DNA of 64,000 bases, from positions 9,644,001 to 9,708,000 of the forward strand of contig JAEOAD010000031.1 of assembly GCA_036365145.1 (NCBI GenBank). The letters run 5' to 3'. A model generated the notes under the pieces. That model did no database searches, was not told the DNA's origin, and was given only the letters and a program-made list of their open reading frames with translations. Source of the DNA: Orientallactaga sibirica. Taxonomy: Eukaryota; Chordata; Mammalia; Rodentia; Dipodidae. Positions 23,330-35,039 of the stretch are shown in pieces; the stretch's first letter is position 1, and each line of letters opens with the position of its first letter. The position numbers and the translations under genes were made by a program.

Positions 23330-24970
23330 CATTTTAGGTGAAAGAAACTCATTTCAGTGTAAAGCCAGTCTCAATGCTATCTAAAGGATTATCCTGAGAT
23401 AAAATATTCTCTTTTCTTTAAAGCAGTTAGTCATTCATCAACATTTCTTAAACACCATTCTGAATCATAGACTCTTAGCACTGAAAAACACATTAGAGCT
23501 AACCTATTTCAACCTCTCACTCAAAGCTCAAAGATTATACACCATCCCAAAGTCACTGCAGCAATGGCTAACATGCTATAAAGCATTCATTCCTGAGAAG
23601 CCTGCTATTTTCCAGAGGCACTGCATTTGCCCCATTTTCTGAGTTCTGGTTAAATTCAAATGTCACCATAACTTGACAATTCTACAAATGTATCTCGTTT
23701 GACTTCCCAAACAGCCACCAAATCTAAATTGAATTTCTGTAGTTTAAAAACACTGCTGTCTATAAGTCATCTCAAAATAATATCCTTAGTATAGATGCCA
23801 AATTGGGACATCTTCTACATTGATCCATTGTTTAGAACAATCAGAGAAGTGTTCCCAACAGTGACAAACATATGCACAGAAGTAAAATTTATCCCTAACT
23901 GTTGTATAAGCCATGAAGGATGTGACCTCGCTTGTTGATATGAAGAGTAAGAGGCAAATACACTGTCTGCCAATTCTTCCTGGAGGGATCTGTTCCATTG
24001 CAAACACTTTTTGTGTACTTGGATCAAACAGAAGAGGAGATAGGCTGTAACTGGCATTAAGGAGAAAACACTTAGATCCCTAAATCTGATCCTTATAGTG
24101 AGGCAGTCTAGGGTATCTGGGCCCTGAAAGTTAAAGTGTGAAATGTCCTTGAGCCTGCCCTTGCAGACTCTACTTTGCTAGAGGTCAGAGAAGGATATAG
24201 CTTCTCATTGTCTCTTGCTGCCTAAAGGAGTTTCCTAGATCTGTTTTGCCAGGAACTTAAGCTGAGCCCCTCCCAAGGCCAGAGTTCTCCTTTCCTAGAA
24301 TTAAGATTCCTGAAAGGTAAAACCTGAATCTGCTTACCTCAGATCCCAAAACTCCACATCAGGACTGATTATCTCAGTCCCATTCAGAACCTATAAATGA
24401 CCCCATAATAATATCTTTAATGCTATGCCTAACATGGAATAAATACTTACAAGTAGATAGAAGAAGGTATTTAAGCAGATAGGTATCTTTCTATGATGGG
24501 TGGATGGAAAGTTGGCCATAAAGTAGATCCATCTTGCTATGGAAAAATGGGGATATTCTGCCTTAATTATTCATTAAATATCAATTTGTTGAACACCTTC
24601 CAGGTGTTGATTCCTGCTTCAGTTGCACAAGAAGTTACTGAACCAAAATAATGATCCCAGAGTTTGAAGATTAAATTGAAGCCAGAGCACAGGCAGTAAA
24701 CAATAAACATAATAGGTAAGTAAAATGTATTATATTCATGTATTACATTTGAAAATGATGAGTGATATGGGAAAAAGAAAAGGGAAATCAGAGTAAATAA
24801 AATTTACAATGCTGTAGTAAGGGTGAGTCATTGGTAATACTCAACAGGATGATTAAAGTGAAAGACCCAGGCCAGAGTAGCATCATGACAGGCCTCAGTC
24901 ACTCTGTAGGCCACAAGGGTGAGTTCCTGGAATCAAGGGAAGAACAAGCAGTACAGGGAAAAACCATAAA
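23330..24970. other. Unique DNA with a decayed ancient repeat near 24560-24790
   Basis: 24570-24790 (CATTAAATATCAATTTGTTGAACACC...AGGCAGTAAACAATAAACA...) resembles a widespread ancient mammalian repeat, but too weakly to name. Nothing else recognised. Frames at 23786-24057 minus are unsupported. Confidence 0.4.
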
Positions 24971-24975
24971 CTTGC

Positions 24976-25421
24976 TGTGTGAGCATGACTCAACATTCTT
25001 GCGGTCCTGGGCTGGATGGCCCAATAAGATCCACCGTCTCAGAGTTTTGTAAATGTCAACCAATCAAATGAATGTAACCGTGGGTGCCAACCTGTTCAAA
25101 TGTAACCGCCGCTTGCTTAGCCAGTTAAGTTTGAAATTCCCCTAGACCTAGCCTGCCAAAATCCTAAGACCAATCAAGAACCCCCAAGTATAGTTAATGT
25201 TCAAATTAGCCAATAATGTGGTTGTGTGGGTGATAGTCCTCTCCCCTTGCTCAAACCTCAATAAAAAGCCCGCCATTCTGATCTTCTGGGCTCTTGCTAG
25301 AATTCACTGCGTTGGTGAAGGCAAGAGACTGAGCTTAAGCCTGAGTAAAAGCTCTTTGCGTTTGCATATGTGTTTGGTCTTCCTTGGTGGTCACTGGGGG
25401 TGCCGTGAACTGGGCATAACA
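24976..25421 (+). mobile_element. Solo LTR, ERV1 (gammaretrovirus-like)
   Basis: About 446 bp starting TGTGTGAGCATGACTC and ending GGGCATAACA. It has several CCAAT boxes (AACCAATCAA, GACCAATCAAG, TAGCCAATAA), a TATA-like CTCAATAAAAAGCCCGCC (25258-25275), GGCTCTTGCTAGAATTCACTG after it, and the end pattern TCCTTGGTGGTCACTGGGGGTGCCGTGAACTGGG common to gammaretroviral LTRs. No PBS or gag follows, so it is a solo LTR. A clear 4-bp duplication was not found; the exact left edge is uncertain. Confidence 0.72.
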
Positions 25422-25905
25422 AAAGTACACTGTATTGGGAAGATGAGTTGGATGATAACTTGAAAGGTAAATATAGGCAAGTATATCTCTGGGAAAAGGA
25501 GTGGTTAGGATAAAGCCGAAAGGCAGGATTGCACCTGGTGAGTTTTTGTTTGGGGTGGGGGGGGATTCTGATGAAATTACTAAGACTGCAGCAGCAGATG
25601 GGATGAAGATGCAGTAGAGGGAAGGATATGTAGGGAATTGTAACCATTACTAGGGCATTGGATTTGAATCTGAACAAATCAGGGAAACACTGCCATGCCT
25701 CATTGTCCTTGGGTTTAAAAAATATATTGTGTATGTGTTGAGAATAGTTTTAGTGTTGGGATTACTACAGTAATCCAAGGCAGAGATGATGGTGATTCAG
25801 GCTCAGACAGGACTGAAAGGAATGGAGAATGGGGTGATAATACCCTGTAATGTACATGTAAAAAGTGGATGACCTTCAAGGTATTTGAATGCATGGGGAT
25901 TAATA
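25422..25905. other. Unique DNA between two LTR elements
   Basis: No repeat or exon recognised. The 126-aa minus frame at 25297-25677 overlaps the LTR end and has no coding support. Confidence 0.4.
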
Positions 25906-25911
25906 TTCAGT

Positions 25912-26751
25912 CTCTGAGTTCCAATTCTGCCCCTCCAGCTAGGCTACTCACAGTCCTTGAAAACTTCACCCAGTGCCAGCAGCTCTTCTTTAGGCATGCC
26001 ATAGTCCTAGCATCTCCACTGAGTCTCCAATGCAAACCACAATTCATCTTCATGGCTCCATCAGACCTCCATGCTGGTAATTCAACAAGCCTGCTTCACA
26101 TTTCCCATAGTCATTTCAAAAACACAAAACTGTTGCAAATTCAGTGATCCTCTCTTTCCTGCATTTGTTATACTCCATAGTACCAGGTGGGCTGCCAACT
26201 TATTAATCCATGGGAAAAGATAAAGCTGACTCAGAAGAATAGACACTTCTTCAATATTCAGGCCCCTTTAAAAGAGTATGCATTCTTCCTGTTGTCCCAG
26301 TGAGGGTCAGCTAGCCCAGTCTCAATGATTATAATCTCTCAAACAATTGTACTTAGTAGCAACAGTAGTTTCTCCCCAAAGATTTTCTTTTATTTTGGTG
26401 TCATAACCCTCTGCTCAAACCAGTCTATTTCTATGAAATGCAACCCTTCATAAGTTCTTGGGACATAGACATAGCAGCAATCCTCTCACACAAACTGCTA
26501 CTAGCCCAGTTCTGAAAAAACTTTTTCTTACCCTCATAAGCCAAATCTCACAGTCCCTAGATCTTACTGCATTCAAGTCTTTCAGCTCTGACCAGAGTAG
26601 TCCATCAAGCTGTACTTACAGCACTGCAAAGAATCTCTTAGGCTAAGGTTTCAAATCCTTCCATATTCCCCCTGCAAATCAGTTCTAATTCACAAAAGCC
26701 ACTCTGTCTGGTTTCTAGCAGCTACAAGCTTGCTTCTCAGTACCAATTTTA
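25912..26751 (-). mobile_element. MaLR internal region, reversed, partial
   Basis: This matches 59933-60752 block by block, for example CCCCTCCAGCTAGGCTACTCACAG, CTCTCTTTCCTGCATTTGTTATACTCCATA and TCTTTCAGCTCTGACCAGA in both. In the sense (minus) direction it follows the LTR at 26752-27069. It lacks the last part of the internal region and the 3' LTR, so the copy is truncated. MaLR internal DNA has no working coding frame here. Confidence 0.82.
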
Positions 26752-27069
26752 TGGTTGTAGTCAACTTGTCATGCTGGCAGGAAGCACCTGCTCAAGAGAA
26801 ACTTGTGAGAAGAAAGTGTTTATTTTTGCTTACAGACTTGAGGGGAAGCTCCATGATGACAGGGTAAAATGATGGCATTAGCAGAGGGTGGACATTACCT
26901 CCTGGCCAACATTGGTGGACAACAGCAGCAGAAGAGTGTGCCAAACACTGGCTGTAACACCCATAAGCCTGCTCCCAACCATACATCATCTCCAGGAGGC
27001 TCAAATTCCCATTTACCTAGCATTCAGAAGAAATAACTTTAAAGAGGACATCTGAATCAAAACACCACA
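26752..27069 (-). mobile_element. ORR1-like MaLR LTR (5' LTR of a truncated element), reversed
   Basis: Plus text begins TGGTTGTAGTCAACTTGTCATGCTGGCAGG and ends CTGAATCAAAACACCACA. Between them lie TGTTTATTTTTGCTTACAG, GGGGAAGCTCCATGATG and GAGTGTGCCAAACACTGG, as in the LTR at 59240. In sense direction AAAATAAACA is the polyadenylation signal region. Confidence 0.85.
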
Positions 27070-28300
27070 GCATCCATCCATCCACCTATCCTATCTCATA
27101 TGTGTGAACAATGAGATATATCAGTAGCAATGAGCATGCCTCGTGTGCAGATATTGGCCTCTAAATATTTTTCTCCCATTAAAAGGGCAAAGTTCTCGAG
27201 GAAAATGTTGATCCCACAGCTAGGACAGATAAATTATAATATTCATGAGAACTGTTTTCTGGTGCCACCCTAAATAGAAGCTCATGGAATGATGAGGATA
27301 TGTCAAGAGGAGAAGGCAGTATCCCTTTCTCATCTGTTTGGGGTGATTTGAGCTATAAAATAAGTAACAGTGACAGAAGGTAACCCACTGAAGGATCCAT
27401 GAACATGAACCCATCCTAAGGATGGGTGGATAATGGATTGATGGATGAATGAGAAAGGGCTGACTAGTAAATATAAACTAATTGCTGACTTAGAAAATCC
27501 CAAGCACACATTACACTGGTGATTTGCTGAGAAATAGGATTTTCACATAATCTCAAAACCAGAGGAAAATTTATTAAAATGGGAGAAAACAGCAACTTTA
27601 AAATTGAGATGGTAGACAATACTTCAGTCAAATTATCAATTTTAATCTCTCTAATTTTGGAATAACCTCTGGATATGAGGTATTGGGAAGACAACACTAC
27701 TTTTATGGTAGTTCCATGAACTGAATCTAAGCATGAAAAATCTACCATAACACATGTTAATACTGGGAGGCATTCCTTTCAAAAATTCCATGTCTGCTAG
27801 TGTTAAAGGATAAGAAACTGTTTGAAATAACTAAAGATACTGAATAAAATGAGATGTGGATCTTGCACTGAATTCCAAATAAAGTAAAGTTACAGTATTA
27901 TTGGGATAATCAATGAAAGTTGAATATGGACTCTAAATTGGATAGTATTTTACTAGTGTTCATTTCCTCAATTCATTTTACTGTAGCATGGAAGAAAATA
28001 ATTTGCTATTGCTTTATAAAGGAATATCTTTTTTCTAGAAATACAAAAAAAAATTCTAAAAGGACATGATATCTCAAAGTTATTTTCAAATGATTAGAAA
28101 AAATGTGTGGACAGATTAACCATTTATAGATTGGAAAGAACAGGTACAGAGTAGATAAAGACATAGATTGATAGTAAAACTAAAAAGGAAAGATTACACA
28201 TTGTTGTAAAATGCAAACTATTGTCCAATTCAGGTGATCAGTAATTCACACTATTCTAAAAGTGACCAGTTTGAAAGTAACAATTATAAGAAATTCATAT
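27070..28300. other. Unique AT-rich DNA
   Basis: No repeat or exon recognised. GGATGG-type short repeats lie at about 27420-27450. Confidence 0.4.
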
Positions 28301-28344
28301 TGCAAAAAATTATTTGCCTTTATACACCTATTTGCACAGTATAC

Positions 28345-28448
28345 CTGTGTATATACATATGTAAACATAATCTTGTAAAATAATACATGATAAATATACA
28401 TGTATATATACATATATGCATACACATATCTATACATACATACATACT
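28345..28448. repeat. Imperfect (TACA/TATA)n simple repeat
   Basis: Interrupted TATACATATG and ATACATACATACATAC units. The Tyr-rich short frames on the minus strand come from this. Confidence 0.8.
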
Positions 28449-28449
28449 G

Positions 28450-29440
28450 GCATTGATATTTGATGATTTCTTACATCTTTTCTTGATCAACACGTTGTTA
28501 GTTTCGTCAATGAACATTGATAAAAATGTATTTAGAAAGAATTAACAGAGGTTTCATGAAAAAGCGAACACATCTGCTTCAGTTTCCTTTAGGAAGGTGT
28601 TACTATGAGCAAATATGGGTCTTTGTGGAGTTTTTTCTTCTCATATCATCACATTTAGTTCTGGTTTGAGAGGGAAACTAAAGCTTAGTTGGGCTACAGA
28701 CAGATGCCAGGAGTGGAGCTCTGCTGTGGAGACCAGCCTGCTGTGCATCATCTCAGAGGGCCTGACACCCACTCCAGGGGTTGGATTTGATCTGATTGTG
28801 GTTGCTGTGGTGTCTGACCCCAGGCAAATGGGTTCTGCATCTGTGTGAGCTTCAGGCTGATTAAAAATGTTGAAAAGCAAGTCTGACAGATCCTAGCACT
28901 GCCTGCAGTAGCTTCTAGTATGTAGGCACAGCAAGCAGGCCTGTCCTCAATGGAAATTGCTGTCAATTTTCCTCTGGTGGAGGATGGGGGAGTAGTGTAT
29001 CCCATTGTTTGAGTCTGCAGGATTCCTATTGACCAAATCTCCTAAATCAGTGATAACCAGAGGAGACCAACTATGTCAAAGAGCCTTTGATATCATCTTT
29101 GAACAACAGGAACCCCCAAAGATCAGCTTCTTTATTCTCTATCACTGAAGATATTATACTTCCTGTTAGTAGTAGTGAAGTTAACCCAGGCCCATTCTGA
29201 TTTTAAACACTGAAATGTTGTTAAAAAGACACAATGGGGATTTTCAAAATTCTCTTCATGCAGTTTATTCTTATATATAAATATAATTAATTAGACATTT
29301 AAAGAAGCATTATTTTACCTTGAAATAGTTTTATATTTAGAATCACAGAGAATGGTATCTACTATGTATATATTAAAATGCATACACATACATACACAAA
29401 TATGTGCCTACAAACATATATACTGTTACTACTACATAAT
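28450..29440. other. Unique DNA, GC-richer patch at 28660-29000
   Basis: A patch around 28660-29000 carries three overlapping minus and plus frames of 77-85 aa. I recognise no domain and see no AG/GT-bounded exon with a consistent frame. It is not called as a gene. Confidence 0.4.
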
Positions 29441-29442
29441 AC

Positions 29443-29782
29443 TGTTGTAATTACCTTCACATTGTTGGGACAAAACACCTGATGAAAAGCAGTTGTTGGG
29501 AGGAAAGGGTTTATTTTGGTTCATAATCTTGAAGGGAAACTTCATGATAGCAAGGAAAAGATGATAGAGGCTGGACATCACAGTCTTGACACAGCAGGTA
29601 GAAAATAGCAGCAAGAGAGTGAAGTGACTTATGGCAAGATAGAAAATGGGTTATAAGACCCTAGACTTGCCCCCATTAACACACCTCCTCCAGCAAAACT
29701 CCACACCCAAATTTCCACCACATTTGGACAAAGCATTGAAAACATGTGAGTTTATAGGGAACATTGGATTCAAACCACCACA
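29443..29782 (-). mobile_element. Older ORR1-like MaLR solo LTR, reversed
   Basis: TGTTGTAATTACCTTCACATTGTTGGGAC, AAAGGGTTTATTTTGGTTC, GGGAAACTTCATGATAGC and a terminal GGATTCAAACCACCACA. It aligns with the other MaLR LTRs but is more diverged. The flanking five bases (AATAC and TTTAC) do not match exactly, as expected for an old copy. Confidence 0.74.
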
Positions 29783-29859
29783 TTTACATGTAGTACTGAA
29801 TATGCCTTACATCATCCCATAGACTAAGGGCCCATGTTCAATGAAAACAAAAGAAGAAA

Positions 29860-30045
29860 ACCAGCCACCCCAGAAATTGATATTCTTTCTTTTTCTCTCT
29901 CTGTGTCATTGTGTTGTGAGCATCTCTGCTCCTCCATGTCCACTCTAACATGAAATCTCTGAAACTGTGAGCTTAAATAAATCTTCCCTCCGTTTAAGTT
30001 GTTCTGTCAGGTATTTTATCATAGTGACAAATAGCCTGACTAACA
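29860..30045 (+). mobile_element. MaLR LTR 3' end, forward
   Basis: CTCTCTGTGTCATTGTGTTGTGAGC, then CTGTGAGCTTAAATAAATCTTCCCTCC, TTTAAGTTGTTCTGTCAGGTATTTTATCATAGTGACAA and CTGACTAACA. This is the ORR1-type end (TGAGCCAAAATAAACC...TTTTGTCAGGTATTTTATCACAGCAACGAG...TAATACA). The 5' part is not clear. Confidence 0.74.
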
Positions 30046-30535
30046 TAGTATCCATATTTCTCTCTCTAACTCAAAAATATTTCTGATTTCTGTGTTCTCA
30101 TGAATCACTGTACTTTCAGAAAAAAAAAAATCTTTAGGAAAGACATAGAACATCTATTGCAGAAAAAGATTCATGTGTCTCAGTGCCTTCAAGTCAATGA
30201 GGAGCTGAGCAATAGCCTTCTCAGGAGCCACCCTTTGTCACTGGGCTTTGTGTCTTTACCCATGCTGGCCCTTCATCTAGAAAATTAAACTCATAGTTCA
30301 TAACAGCCCTTCCCCTCCATAGAATCACCTCTGACATCCTTGAGCAACCAAATATATCTTCCTTCTTTACCCAAAGAAATCATGCCACCATCTGTGTGTT
30401 ATTTCCACATGGCTCTGCCTTTGCTTTAGAACATCACCTTGTTCATCATCTCCACAAAGAGGCAAAAAGCTGGAGAGGAAGAGCAAAGATTTTTACCTCG
30501 TTTCTATATGACTAGAAGAGTATATGACTATAGAT
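30046..30535. other. Unique DNA
   Basis: No repeat or exon recognised. Confidence 0.4.
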
Positions 30536-30603
30536 GAGTTATCCAATTTCCCTGTTGTTCAATTCCTTAATCTATAGAATGGAAATTAAAAATAACACCT
30601 ATA
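30536..30603 (-). repeat. MIR fragment, left part, split by a B1
   Basis: GAGTTATCCAATTTCCCTG...TCCTTAATCTATAGAATGGAAATTAAAAATAACACCT resembles reversed MIR (TTTCCTCATCTGTAAAATGGGGATAATAATAGTACCT). It resumes after the B1 at 30761 and fades by about 30830. Confidence 0.6.
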
Positions 30604-30750
30604 GCTGGGTGTGGTGGTGCATGCTTTTAACTCCAGCACTAGGGAGGCAGAAGTAAGGTCACTGTAGTGAGTTCAAGGCCAGAATGAATGAATTCTGGGT
30701 CAGTCTGGACTCTATCTCAAAAAACAAAACTAACTAGCTAACAAACAAAA
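30604..30750 (+). repeat. B1 SINE inserted in a MIR, with 10-bp target duplication
   Basis: GCTGGGTGTGGTGGTGCATG, CTCCAGCACTAGGGAGGCAG, GTGAGTTCAAGGCCAGAATG, GACTCTATCTCAAAAAACAAAAC. AACACCTATA is present at 30594-30603 and 30751-30760. Confidence 0.92.
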
Positions 30751-30839
30751 AACACCTATACTAGAGCAAAGGTGAGGGTGAATTAAAACCATACCTAGAG
30801 TGTGCTTGGGTGATATATAGTATGCTAGAGTAATAAGGA

Positions 30840-30958
30840 ACAAAGACTTAGGTTTGGTTGGGATCAAATCTTACCTCTCAATTTATTCTATATGTGATCT
30901 GGGATGTGTCACCCAACTATTCTTGGTCATAATTCCTTTATTCTAAAAGGTCAAAGAT
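30840..30958 (-). repeat. MIR fragment, reversed
   Basis: GACTTAGGTTTGGTTGGGATCAAATCTTACCTCTC...TATGTGATCTGGGATGTGTCACCCAACTATTC...ATTCCTTTATTCTAAAA follows the reversed MIR order (GACTTGGGTTCGAATCCTGCCTC...TGTGTGACCTTGGGCAAGT...CTTTCTC ATCTGTAAAA). Confidence 0.66.
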
Positions 30959-30959
30959 T

Positions 30960-31480
30960 AAAAAATAGCAAATATCTTGCAAATTCATATTGACCCATGC
31001 AAACAAGAACACAATATCATAAGGTCGACAATTCAAGTATGCTCATGGTAAGCATTTAAATAACATTGGATATTACAAGACACAGTCACAAATACCTGTG
31101 CGTATCCCTTAGAAGTTATTCTGCTTGGATAATTTAGAACTACAAGTAAGACAGGGATATACAATGTGAAAGGGTAAATGAGAAATAAGAGATGTGATAC
31201 CTGTTCCTCATCTTTCTGATTCAGTTTTAAAAGGAGTTATATCTCAACAAGGATGTTCTCCTCTGAGAAACTGGACTTATTTTGCATTAGTGCAGTTGTA
31301 CTGAGCACACAGGCACACTGAGAGGTGACATGCTTCTGTGTGCAAACACAGAGCACAACAGCTCTCTGACATTGAGGTCACTGCAAATAGGAGCATGGCT
31401 CTCTATTTTTATCCACTTGTGGAGATCAAACCCAGGACCTTGTGCAGGCAACCATGAAGTACATCCAAAGATCTTGTGAT
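30960..31480. other. Unique DNA
   Basis: Nothing recognised except a possible decayed ID/B4-like piece near 31425-31465 (GATCAAACCCAGGACCTTGTGCAGGCAA). Confidence 0.4.
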
Positions 31481-31484
31481 TCTT

Positions 31485-31600
31485 TTTTTAAAAATATTTT
31501 ATTTTTATTTATTTATGGGAACTGGGGAATGAAACCTGGGTCCTTGGGCTTCACAGGCAAGCACCTTAACTGCTAAGCCACCTCTCTCCAGCTCCACTAC
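31485..31600 (-). repeat. DIP-like SINE (type A) with a large internal deletion, reversed
   Basis: TTATTTATTTATGGGAACTGG joins the tail straight to the part next to the head (GGGCTTCACAGGCAAGCACC, CTGCTAAGCCACCTCTCTCCAG). The middle and the (GA)n tract are missing. TGTGATTCT occurs on both sides. Confidence 0.8.
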
Positions 31601-32039
31601 CCTGTGATTCTAAATCAATTTCTTCCTTCTCCTTCATCCGTAGAGATAGCCTAGAACTTCTGAGCTCCAAAGTCTCAACACTATTTAGATTTGATAACCA
31701 GTCCTTTTGATTGACCCCGAAATCAATTCATGAATTTTATCTTATTCTTCAGTATTTGCAAAAAATAACCTCCCAGTGTTGAAGAACGTGAGCTGTTAGA
31801 AGCATGAGCTTTTAGAAACACATCTCTTGAGCTGGTATTTTCTTGCCATTGCTTGTATTTAAAATAAGCAATGTGTATATTTACACACTTGACTCTATTT
31901 GCTTAGTTTTTCCTTTTATTTTCCCCTTAGTTTTGGCTAGCTTCCTGAATCTTCTAACTCCATCATGCCTGAGTCCAGTCTCAATCTTAAGAGAATGAAC
32001 ACAAATAAAATTTCCATTTCTACACACACACTCTCTTTC

Positions 32040-32161
32040 TTTCTATCTGTTTTGTTGAGATATGTTCTTATTCTATACTCTAGCCTCTAACTCACAGCAA
32101 TTCTCCTATCTCTGTCTCTGGAATGGTAAAATTAAAGGTGCGTACCACCATGCCTGGCTCC
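32040..32161 (-). repeat. B1 SINE, reversed, diverged
   Basis: TGTTTTGTTGAGATATGTTC, CTAGCCTCTAACTCACAGCAATTCTCC, CTCTGGAATGGTAAAATTAAAGG and GCGTACCACCATGCCTGGC match reversed B1. Confidence 0.82.
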
Positions 32162-32164
32162 ATT

Positions 32165-33185
32165 ATTGTTCTGTAAAGATTGTTTTCTCTCAGGAAAAGA
32201 AAAAAAAATGATAGCCCCTCCAATTTATATTCCTCTCAAGTGGTAACACTTTGAGTTCTCCCCTAAAACATTTCAAAACAATGACATCTTTAAACTTTGG
32301 GAACCAGAAGCATACAGGGCTTGAAAGACTTTGTAGAATAATAGGCTCATTTTCCTGGACCAAGCATATGAAAATATCTTTAGGAGTAGAAAGATAACTG
32401 CATATTATTCAATTAAATCTAATGATTTCTCAGCTCAGTCTTAAAGGCAGGACCCAGGAAACTAAAGATTTACAGCTCACAAATGGGTCTTGATAACTGG
32501 TGATTCTGACCCATAATGGGAAATTGGCCATGTCTAAACACAGCAGTGATTGTCACAGCTATGGAAATATTGCTGGCTTTTAGTGGATATAGACCAGACA
32601 AGGGATGCTTCTGAACATGTTACAATGCATAGGTTTGTCCCTGTAATAAAGAATTACCCTGCCCCCATGTCAGTATAGCTGAGATTCAGAAACTCCAAGC
32701 AAGAGAGATCACCTTGCTTCAGTAATCCTTTCTGTGCCTCATGCCACTTTATATTCATCATTATTCAATAATACTTTTATAATCCAAATTAAGCTCATGT
32801 CTCCTGTGTGTCTCATGAAGACAGGAAGACGGTTGGTTTTATCTTCCTGGATAATCTCTTTAATTTTTCAAAACTGAGACTTACACAGTTTTTTTTTGTT
32901 GTTGTTTGCTTGTTTTGTTTTACTTCTGTGCCTTTCATGCAACAGTGAGGAAGTAGTTATTCAGGGAAATTTGCAAGAAAGAAACACTTGGTCCCTCAGT
33001 TATATGTGGGGACTGATCATGACAGCTGTGCTCAACCTATTCATGGATGACTGAAGAGTGCCTGAGGAGGGTTAGAACATACAAATTGATTTGTTATGGT
33101 AACTCACAATGAATGCCAGTGGTAAATGAGATTTCAAACGACTGCTAAAATTATGATCCAATTTTGAAGTCAATCTGTGGTTTCA
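32165..33185. other. Unique DNA
   Basis: No repeat or exon recognised. A T/GTT-rich stretch lies at 32889-32925. Confidence 0.4.
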
Positions 33186-33189
33186 ATGA

Positions 33190-33660
33190 CCTCTTTTAGG
33201 ATCCTATTTCATAAAAGCAAACACATAAGCAAGAAAACTCATGAATACTTTCTATGGGAACATATAAGATAGTTATAAGAAAGGTTGGGGCAGGGGATCG
33301 TGAAGCCCCACTCCTCCCCAAGGAACTATTGACACTAAATGGTTGATGGGGTAGGGAATATAAATAAATGTGTTCAATAGTGCAGCCACTGGTAAGTAGT
33401 CCAAGCTTCAATAAATAGTCTCACACCTGGACAGGGAGAAGGCTAACGATGGTACCATCATGACCGTATACACATAATATAGATAACTGATTTTAAAAAA
33501 AGGAAAAACAATTGTCCCCCCACCTATACACATATAAGTAGGAGGGGACTAGTTGGGAAAAAGAAGAGGTACATCAGGATTGGAAGGGGAAGAATATGTT
33601 CAAAACACATTGTGTACATGTGTGACATTGCCACAATTAAGTTAAAATTACCCCGACAAG
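33190..33660 (+). mobile_element. L1 3' untranslated end, forward
   Basis: GGACAGGGAGAAGGCTAACG and the palindrome GATGGTACCATC (33448-33459) are the reverse complement of 10388-10430. The stretch continues with AGGAGGGGACTAGTTGGG and AACACATTGTGTACATGTGTG, in the style of rodent L1 3' UTRs. The left edge is uncertain. Confidence 0.5.
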
Positions 33661-33776
33661 TCCTGCACTGTCCTGAGTCCATCAACATTTTGACATGGAG
33701 GAAGGAGGGAAGAGAAAAGGACTACGTGGAGACAGGAGGGTCCTAAGTGGAATTAGGAATGGGAATGAGGGACAAT

Positions 33777-33863
33777 GGGGGATTTAGTTCAGTGGATGAG
33801 CGCTTGCCTAGCAAGCACAAGGCCCTGGGTTTGGTCCTCAACACTGAAAAAAAAAAAAAAAGA
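33777..33863 (+). repeat. ID SINE (tRNA-Ala/BC1-type)
   Basis: GGGGATTTAGTTCAGTGGATGAGCGCTTGCCTAGCAAGCACAAGGCCCTGGGTTTGGTCCTCAACACTG and an A tail. This is the rodent ID body with box A and box B positions kept. Confidence 0.92.
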
Positions 33864-34115
33864 GGGCTGGAGAGATGGCTTAGTGGTTAAGGTGCCTGCC
33901 TGCTAAGCCTAAGAACCCGGTTCCAATCTCCAGGTTCCAATCTCCAGGTCCCACGTTTAGCCTGATGCAGTGACGCAAGGGCGCAATGCCGCACTTGCCC
34001 AAAAGGGGCCGCACACATCTGGATTTCGTTCGCAGCAGCTGAGACTGCTGGCGTGCCCATTCTATGTCTCCTTCTCCCTCTCTGTCTGTCTCTCTGTCCA
34101 AAAATAAATAATTTT
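33864..34115 (+). repeat. DIP-like SINE, type B subfamily with the internal duplication
   Basis: Directly follows the ID A tail. GGGCTGGAGAGATGGCTTAG, CCTGCTAAGCCTAAGAACC, two tandem GGTTCCAATCTCCAG blocks (33920-33948), a short GATGCAGTGACGCAAGGGCGC, CAGCAGCTGAGACTGCTGG and a pyrimidine tract. Insertion into the ID tail is likely. Confidence 0.9.
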
Positions 34116-34363
34116 TTAAAAAGAGGGTAATGATAGGAATACAGTCAAATTACAGTATGTTCGTGTATTAAAGTTCTCAAAAACTGTACAAAATAAATAA
34201 AATTAAAATTAAAAAGAAGGCATAACTATGTTTTGCATTACCTAACTGGAGTGGGATGGGGGTTAAGAAGGAACCTGCAAAAATCAAGAGATGGTAGATC
34301 TTGAAGAAAATGTTTAAAATAAAAATGTCTTAAATAAATAAACAAAATATTTTAATTTATAAA

Positions 34364-34592
34364 GGGCTAGAGAGATGCTTAGTGGTTAAGGCTCTTGCCT
34401 GTGAAGCCTAAGGACCCAGGTTCAATTCCCTAGTACCCACTTAAGCCACATGGTCAGGTGGCACATGTATTTGGAATTTGTTTGCAGTGGCTAGAGGCCC
34501 CTGTGCACCCATCCTCTGTCCCTCTCTCTCTTTCTCTCGCTCTCTATTTCTCTGTCTCTCTCTCTCTCGCTCGCTCATAAATAAATAAAATA
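34364..34592 (+). repeat. DIP-like SINE (type A) with target duplication
   Basis: GGGCTAGAGAGATGCTTAGTGG, TTGCCTGTGAAGCCTAAGG, CACTTAAGCCACATGGTCAGG, GAATTTGTTTGCAGTGGC, a (TC)n tract and ATAAATAAAATA. AAAATATTTTAAT is found on both sides. Confidence 0.9.
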
Positions 34593-34599
34593 TTTTAAT

Positions 34600-35035
34600 G
34601 GAAAAAGTGTCTTTCAATTTCTATACTACCTAACCTCTTCTACCGAGTTTTCTGTTCATTTGGCTTTAATGTGCTATATGAGAATAAACAATCAAAAACA
34701 ATCCCATATGTAAACCCATCTTTTCAAACTGACCCCAAGCAGGAAACCAAGACCAATCCAAGTTGCACTAGATGAATAACATTTTATAATATCAAATTTT
34801 TACAACAGTCTGACCTAATAATCACCTATCTGGAATTCTAACTTGTTACTGAAAATACTGAGAGTAACAGGAGAAAAGTTTACATATGAAGATCTTTTTC
34901 CTAAGGATGGATATTATAGCAAAAAGATTGGATGCAACCTATCTACCAGAAAATTTAAGTAAATTATAGAATTTTATGTGATGTTAGAACAAAATGCAAA
35001 CATTGGAAGTATGAAATCGCCACAGCTATGGGGGA
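34600..35035. other. Unique DNA
   Basis: No repeat or exon recognised. Confidence 0.4.
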
Positions 35036-35039
35036 ATTT

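Noticed and set aside
28615..29005. Cluster of overlapping 77-85-aa frames as a possible gene
   Set aside because: Frames on both strands overlap, reflecting a GC-richer patch; no exon borders or domain recognised.
33864..33935. tRNA gene-like sequence (box A and box B) at the head of SINEs
   Set aside because: Each case continues into a SINE body and A tail; none folds as an isolated mature tRNA with proper arms.
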